From assembly GCA_003996215.1 (NCBI GenBank), contig QJPP01000451.1:62001-126000 (forward strand): 64,000 nt of DNA, given 5' to 3'. The notes under the pieces were generated by a model, which made no database searches, was not told where the DNA came from, and worked only from the letters and a program-made list of their open reading frames with translations. Origin of the DNA: Jaltomata sinuosa. Its lineage: Eukaryota > Streptophyta > Magnoliopsida > Solanales > Solanaceae. This document shows positions 54,771 through 64,000 of the stretch, piece by piece. How positions within the stretch are numbered: position 1 is the first letter of the stretch; each line of letters starts with the position of its first letter. The translations under genes and the position numbers were made by a program.

Positions 54771-57012
54771 CATGTAAAATTTATGCCCAGGGTCAAGGAC
54801 ACATGGAGTAGGGTAAAGAGAATGGGTATGGAATAGATTTGGCTGAAGCTAAAGGGGGTAAAAACATAACTGAAGCAGCTAAATACCAATGAATTTAAAG
54901 GGGTGAATGACAAAGTGAAATAAAGTTAGAGCAACTCTGCAAACTATATAAGAGGTCATGAGGGACCAAAGGAAGGTAGAACTAAAACTACAACTAGAAA
55001 AGTGGAGCAGGATTGAAGAGAGTGTAATGCAACAAAAGTTAAGATTTCATTGGTTAGAATTGAGAGATGCCAATACTGCTTATTTTTTTGCACACATGAA
55101 GAATAGAGTGGCTCAAAACTCTATCAACAGCCTCATAACTGCAGCAGGCAATATAGAGTACTCATATGGGGAGATAGAGGGTAAATCATCAACTTCTATA
55201 AGGACCTGCTTGGGAAGTCAACATCTTCATTGCCTAGTGTTAGTAACTAAGGAGGAGGTCGAGCAAGCACTGAAGGATACTAATACTATGAAGGCTCCAG
55301 GTTGTGATGGATTTAATGCTTATTTTTTTCAACAAACTTGGCCAATAGTAGGGGAGGAGATAACTCATGCTATTTTGAAATTTTTTGAGTGAAAAGACAT
55401 GCATGCCCCTATAAATTGCACATCTGTAAGTCTTATTCCAAGGTTGATAATCCTACCAGAATAGAAGAGTACATACCAATCTCATATGCTCATATTGCAC
55501 CACTTTGTAAAAGATCATATCTAAGGTGATCACTAAGAGGTTGCAGGGGGTGATGAGTTCAATAGTGGATGCCAATCAGTCAACCTTTGTTCCAAGAAGA
55601 GAAAATAATGATAACATCATACTAAGCTATGAATTAGTGAAGGACTATGGGAGGAAAGGTATCTCTACAAGGTGTATGATTAAGGTAGACATGAAGAAAG
55701 CCTATGATTCTTTGGAATGGAGTTTCTTGGAGCAAATACTGTATGAACTCAAATTTCCTTAAGTAGTGGTCAAGTGGATAATGTTATGTGTTACCACTAC
55801 CACTTATTCTGTTATGATAAATGAGAAAGCTTATGCTCTTTTTCATACAAAGAAAGGGGGTGATACAAGGGGATCCTTTGTCCCCTTATCTATTTATGTT
55901 GGCTATGGATCGCCTTACAATAATCCTGAAAAATCCGGAAGACACTCCATACAAATCCAAAATTTCATTATCATCCTAGGTGCAACAAACAATGAATTAT
56001 ACAGTTAAGCTTTGCAGATGAATTATTATTATTTTTCAGCGGTGATGCAAAGTCAATTACATGCCTTTATGAGTGTTTCCAAATGTTTTCTTTAGATTCA
56101 AGATTGGTGGTAAATATTGATAAGAGTAGTGTGTACTTTGGTGGAGTGAAGCAACCTGTCCAAGATTATATTTTACAGGAGTTACAATTTGTCAATTGAA
56201 AGATTCCTTTTAGGCATCTTGGTATCCCTCTAAGTACTAAACGAATGCCTATAGTCCTTTGCAAACCACTGATAGAAAATATGTTGGCTATAATTACAAG
56301 TAGGACTACTAGATTTTTGTCTTATGCTAGGAGATGTCAGCTAGTCAAAAGTGTTTTATTTGCTATACAAATTTTTTGGGCATATATATTTGCACTACCT
56401 AAGTAGATCATACAAACTATAGAGTCTATTTGTAAGAGATTCTTATGTAATGGGACTGCAGATGTTTCTCATAAAGCTCTTATTGCTTGGGAAAAACTAT
56501 GTTGCCCTAAGGCTAGTAGAGAACTGAACTTTCTTGACATCTTTACTTGGAACAAAGATACTCTTGGAAAGCTATTGTGGAATTTATCCAAGAAAAAGGA
56601 CAAGTTGTGGGTGGTTTGGATACATAGCTATTATGGAAGGCAAGAAGGTGTGTGGGTTGAACAGGCAAAACAAGTATCCTGGATGGTTCAAAGAATTCGA
56701 AAAGCTCATAAATACTTGCAGAAAGTAGGCTACATTGTGAAAGAAGTTCTAAATATGGAGAACTACTCAATTAAGACAGTATACCAAAAGCTTAGAGGTG
56801 AAATGGCAAATGTGGAACGGAGGAGACTAGTATTGTCTAACTATGGAGCACCTAACTGGCTGTTTATATTATATATAGCACTGAATAGGAGGCTCCTGAT
56901 TAGGGACAAACTATTTAAATGTGGAGTTACTAATTCATTATCATGTCCATTATGTCAAGTAGTTGATGAAATGAATGCCATTTTGCTGCTAGTGTTTGGA
57001 ATCACATTCTAA
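54771..57012 (+). pseudogene. LINE2 ORF2 reverse transcriptase and zf-RVT
   Basis: Coding resumes at 54771 with HVKFMPRVKDTW. The frame 54958-55392 has KLRFHWLELRDANTAYFFAH and MKAPGCDGFNAYFFQQTW (RT motif 1). 55526-55762 has ITKRLQGVMSSIVDANQSTF and CMIKVDMKKAYDSLEWSFL. The QGDPLSPYLF block is frameshifted near 55870, and the catalytic box reads FADELLLF (56011 on), with Glu in place of the second Asp. FRHLGIPLS, RRCQLVKSVLFAIQIFWAY and CKRFLCNG follow, then a zf-RVT-like CPLCQVVDE at about 56950. The 3' end runs to the poly(A) at 57411-57419. Confidence 0.88.
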
Positions 57013-57434
57013 TGTGGCAAGGCATTAGTAGACTGAGTATGAGGTGGATGGAAAAGGTGCGATGGTCCATACAATTCACGAAGGGAAAGACTAACTGAGC
57101 CCAGGTTTACAAGATGTCATTGTCATGTACACTCTACTGCTTATGGATAAAACACAACTGTTGAGTATTTCAAAACAAGAGCAAAACAATGGAGATCATT
57201 GTTAGACAAGTTATACAAGATGTGCATAGTCAAGGAGTGTGTCATCCTATGTTAGTTAATAGATTACAAGAGCTTAATGTATATTCATAGCTAGGAGTAG
57301 AGAATTCAGGTTGATTAGGCAGATGGCTGGCTGAGGCAAGACTTGGGGCTGATTGTCCAATGCTAGATTTTGATTTGTACTGCACTTTGGTAAATAAAAC
57401 TTTTAATTACAAAAAAAAAGTCTATCTTTTAAAA

Positions 57435-58777
57435 TTCTAACAACATTGGAATTAGCAGAAGCATTATTTAAGTTGACACTTATTACTTTGTCAGAAAGTA
57501 ATAAAATTGCAAAATTTCTACTATAGTTAAAGATATACAAGCACCAACTTTTTTCTCACCATAATGCTTATAACCTATAATTCATTTTTGCAAGTTCCAG
57601 TTATGATCAATCTAATGGGATGTAACAGTTATATAATCATTACCATTAATATTATGACCCGTATCAGAAGTGATAGACACTCTACAATCTAAATAGCTAA
57701 ATATTCAATGAAGATATTGACAATGTTTACTTTGAAAATAAAAAATATCCTTTTTAACTGTGTTTTTTGAAAAACCTTTAAAAAAAGAATTATACTTTTA
57801 TTGTATATAAGTAATAAAACTGATATGTGAAGGAAAAATAAAAGGCAAACCACAAATAATGACCATTTTAGCAATATATTTATGATCTCTATCTTTTCTA
57901 TATGTGCATTATGTAATATGGCCAGCGGGATTAGAAGGGTCTAACTGTTCCTGAACCTGGTTAGAACCCCATATCGATCTAGCAGGAATACTCGTACCAG
58001 CGTCAGTGGAATTGGCTTCAGCTTTAGCCTTCTTATATTCAATTTGGCAACATCCTACCCACGAATCCACCACTTCCATGCTTAAAAACTTCTATTACAT
58101 ATAGCATGAGTTTTTTCTTCATTTTGAGTCATAAATTTCTACATAACAGAAGTTTTAGCACGTACACCCTTAGCCCTACCCTTTGCAAGAGGTATAAGGG
58201 GAATGTTAGCTCCAAACTAAGGGTGAGTCTTAGTTGGAGCTTCAATAGTCGGACTAGTAGGTGTATCATCTAACTCTTCTTTTTCTCTTTCTAATTCTAA
58301 TTCTTCCTCTATATCTTTCTCAAAATTATCATAATATCTTTTTAATGTTTCATGATCTAGTTGAGTGTCCAAATTAATATCAACGAGATGGGAGAAAGAA
58401 GTTTCATCAACATGCATAAACTCTTTTGTATTAATTCTAACTCTAGGCATTGATATAGAAAAACTACCACTCTTATTAGAACCAAAACATTTATTACTTT
58501 TTCCAGATAAACTCAACACTTTAGGCACGATCATGCGAAAAATCTTTTGCTTACCAGAACTTCTATTACCAGAATTCATATTAAAATAAAATAAAATATG
58601 AATATTAATTAAAATAAATAAAAGAAAAAAATTAAATTCGAGAATTAAATAAATTAAGAGATGGAAAAAATGTACCAAACGTCTGCATAAAAGCAAACAA
58701 TTATAACCAAAAGTCAAAAAATAATTATATAACTTGAAGCTTGCTCCATAAAAATTCACCAAACTTGATCGCATCAA
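57435..58777 (-). pseudogene. hAT transposase, N-terminal and RNase H-like piece
   Basis: The minus frame 58777-58217 includes MNSGNRSSGKQKIF and an acidic stretch FEKDIEEELELEREKEELDD ending TPTSPTIEAPT. Next, with frameshifts, comes a BED-finger-like block (SVM.KFMTQNEEKTHAIC ... near 58150-58080). At 57700-57500 the catalytic-region text RVSITSDTGHNINGNDYITV and IDHNWNLQK can be read, the hAT block with the first catalytic Asp, then ISVNLNNASANSNVV. The order agrees with hAT transposases. It is cut at 57435 by LINE2 and continues at 42683. It cuts and joins DNA in working elements; this one is dead. Confidence 0.78.
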
Positions 58778-59206
58778 TATTATAAAAATAAAGAGAGTTA
58801 AAGAGATTATGGTAGAAGAGAGAATGGTAGAATAAAGATGGGAAAGTAGATGAATTTATGAGAAATAGTGAAGGGAGTGAAGGGATATATATAGCGTAGA
58901 GGTAGGACCAAAGTATAGTTTATTGATGTTTTAGATTAATATAAAAGTTTAGGGAGGTAAGGGGTGTTTTCAGGGAGGGGGATCAAAATAGCTATTTGGC
59001 CAACAGTCTCGAACGATTGTATTTTAAAAATAATAATTAAAAACTAGCGGGTTGACCGGACCGGACAGGGATACACCGTGCCGAGTTCTTTTAGGATAAA
59101 AATCTGTCCTATCCCGACTAAGCCCATCCACCCCATCCTGCGTAAGATCAGGTATGGAACACCCAAGATTGGAACAAGTCTGGGCCATCCCAGCTCAGCT
59201 GCCACC
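58778..59206 (-). other. 5' end of the hAT element
   Basis: No coding sequence. The stretch 59041-59206 carries GGGATGG-type subterminal words on the minus strand. It ends at the TSD cttatttc. Confidence 0.55.
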
Positions 59207-59214
59207 CTTATTTC
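59207..59214. repeat. 8 bp target-site duplication of the hAT element (right)
   Basis: cttatttc, identical to 12662-12669. The gypsy D codons for LIS-H-R-G-I-K-V-N run straight through this copy. Confidence 0.85.
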
Positions 59215-60163
59215 CCATAGAGGAATCAAAGTCAATCAAAGAGATCCCCAAGGTCCTCAACGATGTGAAAGCTGTGTAGTGACTCACAGGAAGATTAGCC
59301 GCATTAAAATAGTTCATATCCCAATCTTTCCATAGAAGTCACTAGTTCTTCTCTCTATTAAAGAAGAAGAATGACTTTGAATGGAATCTAGAATTCCCAT
59401 AGGCACTGAAGGAATTAAAGAAATATCTGGCGAGTCCACCATTGGCTGGCAAAACCCAGAGAGGGAGAACCCTTTCTCTTGTACCTCACAGTGTCAGAAG
59501 TAGTAATTAGCATTATCTTGGTCTGGGAAAAAAAAGGTATGCAATTTCCAATTTATAATGTTAGCAGAGCCTTGGCATATGCAAAACTAGATATCCACAT
59601 TTGGAAAAACTAGGCCTGGTGATGGTAATGGCCGCTAAAAAACTCAGGCCGTATTTCCAATGCCATCCCATTAATTCCATAACCACATATCGTCTTAGAA
59701 ACATCATGCATAAATCTGAATTATTGGGAAGGTTAGCAAAATGGGCAATAGAAGTCAGTGGGTATGCCCTGATGTATAAATCACATATCACTATAAAGTC
59801 CTAGGTTCTACCCGACTTCATAGCTGATTTTAGCCAAAAAATAATACCAGAGGTCATAAAAATTATATAAAAGTCTTAGGCACCAAACTCAGTGTGTGGG
59901 GTCTATGTACAAATAGAGCTTCTAACATATGTGAGTTTGGATTAGGCATTATCTTAAAGAATCCTTCCTAGGATGTCCTCAGACAACCATTAAAATTGTT
60001 TATGTTACTAACAACGAAACTTAGTATGAGACATTGATTGCAGATCTGAATTTAGGCTGAAACCCGGGAGAAAAAACCCTTAAAGCAAGGAGTGACTCTC
60101 TCCTAATAGTAAGCCAAATCAATGGCGCATTAAGAGTAAGCAATGAACGAATGAAAAGATACT
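59215..60163 (+). pseudogene. Gypsy element D: RT thumb and RNase H start
   Basis: The plus strand begins HRGIKVNQ, the block that follows LGFLIS in Tat-type gypsy RTs. It goes on with LKKKNDFEWN-like, EGEPFLLYLTVSE-like and VSRALAYAKLDI-like text with shifts. The clean frame 59601-59804 has KLGLVMVMAAKKLRPYFQCH, RNIMHKSELLGRLAKWAIEV and YKSHITIKS. The second RNase H region starts around 59900 (ASNICEFGLGIILKNPS) and ends in INGALRVSNERMKRYL at the TSD of E. The order continues that of 11480-12669. Confidence 0.82.
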
Positions 60164-61144
60164 TATCACGCCCCAAGCCCAGAGGGGCACGACCGACACC
60201 CGGTGCCTTACTTGACCAAGAAAATTGATTGAAACTTAATTAAACAACTCAAATGGGCTGTCAAGGCCAAACCAAACAAAAATAAACGCAATAGAAACCC
60301 TAAAATTTAGTGAAAGTGCAATACAAGGCAATCCAGGCCACTGTCTGAAAACCACAACCAAAAACAAGGCCAACATGTCCATAACCAACTTACAAGATCC
60401 ACAACAAATATCTACAAGCCTCGAAGATAAAAACTACTAAAACCTAGTCGGGACAGGGCCTATACATACCCATTAGCTATACAAAGGAAAAAAAGACTCC
60501 AGACTCAACAACTCTCGGAAGAAAAGAGCGTACCAACCATCAACTGAACTTGATCACATGCAATGAGGACCCTTGTCTACCTAATAACCTGCATGCATGA
60601 ATGCAGGGCCCCAAGCAATGGGGATGTCAGTAAAAAATAATGTACCAAGTATGTAAGGCAACATAATAAAAGAAACAACATGACCCAAAACATAAACCAC
60701 ACTACATGCGTAATTCGTATCCACTTCCCCTATTCCTGACACAAATCACACAAATAACAACAATTTAATAATCAAACAAAAAACCTACCCGGGCTTCCAT
60801 AAGTTCAGCACGTGCCAACCATAATCACATAATAATGAATACAATGCAATGAAACAAGAATAGAATAAATGATAGTCTCAAACAATCATAACATCTCCTA
60901 CCTCAGACTTCCGAAAGTATCACTACAACACGAACAATTTGTTACCAATAACTCGCAACCAACCTACCTACTCCCGACTCATCTTATGTCACCACAGGTG
61001 CAACAACATACCAAGCCTTAAAGATTCTATACTCAGTTGACCACAATAACATAAGCCATAGTATATAATAATATAGAATGCAATGCAATGCAATACGGTA
61101 TAAGCGAACACCCCGATCTATAACCTCAAAGGTGAAAGCAATAA

Positions 61145-61310
61145 ATATGCATATGGTGTAGACGTACACCCTGATCCCAGCCTCAAGAACATGAATGTAT
61201 GTGGTGTAGACATACATCCAGATTCTAGCCTCAAGGGCATAAATGCATGTGGTGTAGGCATACACCCTGATCCTAGCCTCAAGGACATAAAATGCAATGC
61301 ATATGCACCA
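61145..61310. repeat. Minisatellite, ~60 bp unit, about 3 copies
   Basis: The unit is built on atg-tggtgtagacatacacc-tgat-ctagcctcaagg-cataaatgc; three diverged copies stand head to tail. Confidence 0.85.
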
Positions 61311-61383
61311 TGAATATATATGTGGACAAACAATAAGAAAATTGTTCCACAACAACAATCTCAACTAATCCAACAGTTCATAA

Positions 61384-61650
61384 CAAAAATATACAAATCG
61401 CTATGCGAGCCGACAAGACCACCAGTATATCTATATGTATGCAAATTATTATGCGGGACGATAAGACCACCAAGATATCTATATGTATAAAAATTGCTAT
61501 ACAGTATAACAAGACCACCAGGATATCTATATGTACACTAATCGCTATGCAGGCGAACAAAAACACCAGGATACCTATATATATGTTAATTTTTATATGC
61601 ACCGACAAGGCTACGATGATATCTATATGTATAAAAATAACAACCCTAAC
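61384..61650. repeat. Minisatellite, ~55-60 bp unit, about 5 copies
   Basis: The unit is cgctatgc-g-cgacaagaccaccagga-tatctatatgtat-aaaatt; five diverged copies stand head to tail. The minus-strand frame across it gives a repetitive HIDILVVLS peptide, an effect of the repeat. Confidence 0.9.
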
Positions 61651-62284
61651 CCTACAAATAACCTATATGTAGATGTACCTCCTCTGTATCATAACCATAA
61701 TACCATGATCAACTCGACCATCACAAGAATCCGATAATCACAAAAATACATACAACTACCTCGTCTCCCCAACTTGACACGGAAGCGCCATCACTTGAAT
61801 ATTAGTTTTGAACAAGAATAACACTAACAATAATTTAAATACATCTAACAATCGACTCTTTGATAGTTTGCTAGACCTGAAAGTCACCAACCATAAGGAA
61901 TCATGCTAAAAAGGAAAGGAATAGCATTTACATACTATTCAAGCTTGAATAATTTAACATAAATAATTAATTTTCTTTTTGGTATTTTGTGCCACACCAA
62001 TTGGATCACCCACAAATTCTTTTTAACGTACTATGAATACACACACATATATACTGTAGCTTCCATATAACTTGATCTTTTGTGAGGAAAATGAAATAAA
62101 ATGAACTGCTCAAGTTTACTACACATATATAGACAAATAGTTATGAGGAACTCGTGCATAATAATACTATGTTAAATATTTAAAATGTAATTTTTTTTCA
62201 TAATTGTATTGATTCGAATTATTACCTAAAAATTGAAGTTCCAAATAAGATTAAGCCCACGCAAGACACGTGCCCAATATATGC

Positions 62285-62800
62285 TATTTTTTCTGTTCCA
62301 ATTTATGTAACACACATTAAATTTGGAGAGTCGATCAAATTTCTTTTTTACGATTTTTAAATATCTTAAGTTGTTAATTATTGTGAATTATAATACTTTT
62401 TTTTACAAAATTTTTAGATAATATATGTTACTCTCTTTGTTTTAATTTATGTGGCACTGATAGAATTTGGAGAGTTGCCCCAATTTATTTATATAGTTTT
62501 TAGATATTTTAAGTTGTTAGTTATTGTGATTTATAATAGTTTTTCTCTACTCCAATTTATGTGACATCGATAAAATTTGGAGTTAATTAATTTTTTTTAT
62601 ATCTTTTTGATAGTTCAAATTATTAATTATTGTGATTTATAACACTTTTTATATTATTTTTAAATAATATATGTTACTTTCTTTATCCAAATTCATGTGG
62701 GACTGATAAAATTTTGGGATTCAATTAATTTTTTTATGTATTTTAAATATTTTAAATTGTTAGTTATAGTAATTTATTTTTTTGCATATGTTTTAAATAT
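62285..62800. repeat. AT-rich tandem repeats, ~110-150 bp unit, 4 copies
   Basis: Each unit starts with a tccaatttatgtg-cac word followed by gataaaatttggag, and ends in aagttgttagttattgtgatttataa. The opening word resembles the ends of Stowaway-type MITEs (CTCCGTCCCAATTTATGTG in my memory). Units start near 62289, 62438, 62548 and 62686. Confidence 0.75.
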
Positions 62801-63488
62801 ATAATAAATTTAAAAAAAGATAAATAAATTAAAACGAAGATCGAGCCCACAAATAAATAAGCAAGCAGCAGAAGCAGGCATGTTAACGCCCTGCTGCCTG
62901 CTTATTGATTCTTATTAGATAGTAATATATACACCAACCATTATTAATACATTCTCACAATTGAATAATATTTAACTAATAAACTAGCTTTGGAATGGGT
63001 GGTGACACCTATTTAAATCATATTTTGTTGTTTCATTTACACACTCCCACGTGGAACTGTTGTGTCACCACTACACATTTTCAATCCATTCACTTGGATA
63101 GGGTACATGCAATGTTATTGTATAGATTTATGGTAAAATACATATAACTTTTTTGAATATATCACAATTAATAGAAAATTATTTTGAATAAAAGCTACCT
63201 CTTATAATAGTATTTTTCTGATATAATTAGACTTACTATCTCTATTAAAATATTAATAAATTATACTACTCTTATAAAATAAATACATACATCAATTATA
63301 TCACAATTAAATAATTTTTCATAAATATTTAAGACATTTTAAAAAGGCAATAAAAATATATTTTTATCAAATTTTAATTTAAAGTGGATCTTCTCAAACA
63401 TGGGCGGTATTATAATAAACTCACAAATTTAGGCTCGTTAGCCTTCGATACGAGATGAAGGACAATGGTAAACACCACGAGTGTTACA

Positions 63489-63729
63489 ATACTTAGATAA
63501 GGCACTCGTCGCCCTAAGCCACTTCAAGGAATGGATGGTGACCCATATACCATGTGTACAAAATGCAGAAGTAAATGCTTGGGAAAACTTAGGGACTTCA
63601 TAAAACCCAAGGTGAAATTGCTTGTAGATTGAGAAACTGAAAGTATAAATTGAACTAATTCTACCCATTGCATAATTAATTTGAAAATAGATTGAAAACC
63701 CCAATTGCAATTGTTATACCCATTTGAGC
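63489..63729 (+). pseudogene. Gypsy element D: end of RNase H
   Basis: After the TSD the plus strand reads LDKALVALSHFKEWMVTHIPCVQN, quoted in parts: ALVALSHFKEWMV and THIPCVQNAEVNAL. This is the C-terminal block of the Tat-type RNase H (H-V/I-P-R-x-x-N-x-x-A-D-x-L), with Asn where Asp is usual. It continues the piece ending at 60163. A new LTR starts at 63730. Confidence 0.75.
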
Positions 63730-64000
63730 TGTCATGACCCAATTTCTCGGTCATGATGGCACCTATAACTCTCCAGTAGGCGAACCAATCCCCGTAACTC
63801 AGAACGGTTAGTAATGGGCTACCTTCTAACAGTTTAAGCAGAAGATTCAATACATAAGCGGAAGCAAGGGCATAATGAGAAGAAAATAGATACAAGAGAG
63901 ATATACACAAGCGGAATCTAAACCAACCCAAAACCTGGTATCAAAGCGTATAAGAGCCGAACTACATCAGGAGTACAAAAATCCAAAAGTCATATATACA
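63730..64000 (+). mobile_element. Start of another TGTCATGACCC-type LTR, cut by window end
   Basis: TGTCATGACCCAATTTCTCG at 63730 matches in type the starts of the LTRs at 39941 (plus) and 39595 (minus), and includes the shared gatggcacctat...agtaggcgaaccaa wording. It runs off the window. Confidence 0.7.

Larger units (their letters stand above)
42699..57419 (+). mobile_element. LINE2: plus-strand LINE retrotransposon inserted in the hAT
   Basis: It lies between two halves of the hAT transposase, ends in a nine-base poly(A) at 57411-57419, and is bordered by a 15 bp imperfect TSD. It carries ORF1 (DUF4283 and a zinc knuckle) and ORF2 (endonuclease, RT, zf-RVT). Element C is inserted in ORF2. 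Without C it is about 4.8 kb, close to full length for a plant LINE. Many stops are present. Confidence 0.85.
12670..59206 (-). mobile_element. hAT DNA transposon, shattered by nested insertions
   Basis: The outer limits come from the perfect 8 bp TSD cttatttc and from gypsy D coding sequence that resumes across it. The inner ends carry GGGATGG-rich subterminal sequence on both sides (12690-12810; 59041-59200 on the other strand), as in many plant hAT elements, but the terminal inverted repeats are decayed. Transposase pieces on the minus strand lie at 58777-57435 and 42683-42130. Everything between is inserted LINE and LTR sequence. The own sequence of the hAT is only about 3 kb; no hATC dimerisation domain was found. 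Confidence 0.75.
60164..63488 (+). mobile_element. Element E: solo LTR-like unit, 3.3 kb
   Basis: It begins TATCACGCCCC (TG decayed to TA) and ends GAGTGTTACA. The flanking 5-mers are identical, atact at 60159-60163 and 63489-63493, and the RNase H codons of D resume after it. There is no gag or pol inside, so it is a solo LTR or an LTR-only derivative. It contains two minisatellites (61145-61310 and 61384-61650), AT-rich tandem repeats (62285-62800) and two short inverted repeats. Parts of 61900-63440 may be further small insertions. Confidence 0.7.

Noticed and set aside
61118..61608. Minus-strand frames with HIDILVVLS-like repeats, seeming like a repetitive membrane protein
   Set aside because: They translate the two minisatellites; the repeat unit length is about a multiple of three, which keeps a frame open. 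No start context or domain supports a gene.
61384..61650. Regularly spaced repeats that could suggest a CRISPR array
   Set aside because: The units are contiguous and diverged, with no constant repeat and unique spacers, in a plant nuclear context.
62856..62930. Possible Helitron 3' end (hairpin near the terminus)
   Set aside because: No CTRR end within the usual ~10-12 bases after the hairpin, no TC 5' end found, and no A-T target site that could be assigned.

Overview
The window looks like gene-poor plant nuclear DNA, most likely from a Solanaceae species. The reasons are intron-split coding sequence, plant lineages of Ty3/gypsy, Ty1/copia, LINE and hAT elements, and LTRs of the TGTCACGACCC type that I associate with Solanum and Capsicum. 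The species is an inference. Only one host gene is recognisable: exons 1 and 2 of a GT-1-type trihelix transcription factor on the minus strand (8830-9388 and 7709-7747). Its remaining exons are not seen in the window.

Left part (1-7700), downstream of exon 2 of that gene: a decayed minus-strand LINE (3' end with poly-T at 776, zf-RVT piece 988-1389, reverse transcriptase pieces 6611-7535), a copia remnant (1390-3640) carrying a ~300 bp foldback, an LTR-like scrap, and a plus-strand LINE (about 4300-6640). A ~310 bp direct duplication (7011-7317 / 7334-7649) covers the 5' edge of the minus-strand LINE. If the GT-1 gene is intact, this whole stretch is intron 2.

Right part (11.5-64 kb) is one nest of transposons that can be unpicked from target-site duplications (TSDs) and from reading frames that resume across each insertion. 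The outermost layer is a decayed Tat-like gypsy polyprotein (called D: 11480-12669, 59215-60163, 63494-63729). A hAT transposon sits in its reverse transcriptase (12670-59206, perfect 8 bp TSD). Inside the hAT are a plus-strand LINE (LINE2, 42699-57419) and a minus-strand LINE (LINE3) with LTR debris. LINE2 contains an LTR element without pol (C, 44880-54765). The other side holds a solo LTR (39941-41727), an inverted LTR-like segment (37018-39595) and a large Athila-like element (A, 13032-35769, perfect TSD ccttc). A is itself split by a minus-strand chromodomain gypsy element (B, 22551-30900). A separate 3.3 kb solo LTR-like unit (E, 60164-63488, TSD atact) interrupts the RNase H region of D.

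Elements A and C share an architecture: LTR, tRNA-Asp-type primer site, gag, (pol in A only), a structured spacer, a spliced-looking accessory ORF, a second structured spacer, polypurine tract, LTR. The most interesting signal is a compact three-hairpin motif that occurs three times in A and, in part, once in C. Its stems differ between copies but still pair, while the loops stay the same. The pol stop codon lies inside the first loop. Hairpins with an AGGA loop and hairpins placed directly in front of purine tracts also recur in both elements. These look like selected RNA structures of the Athila lineage; I know of no named description of them.
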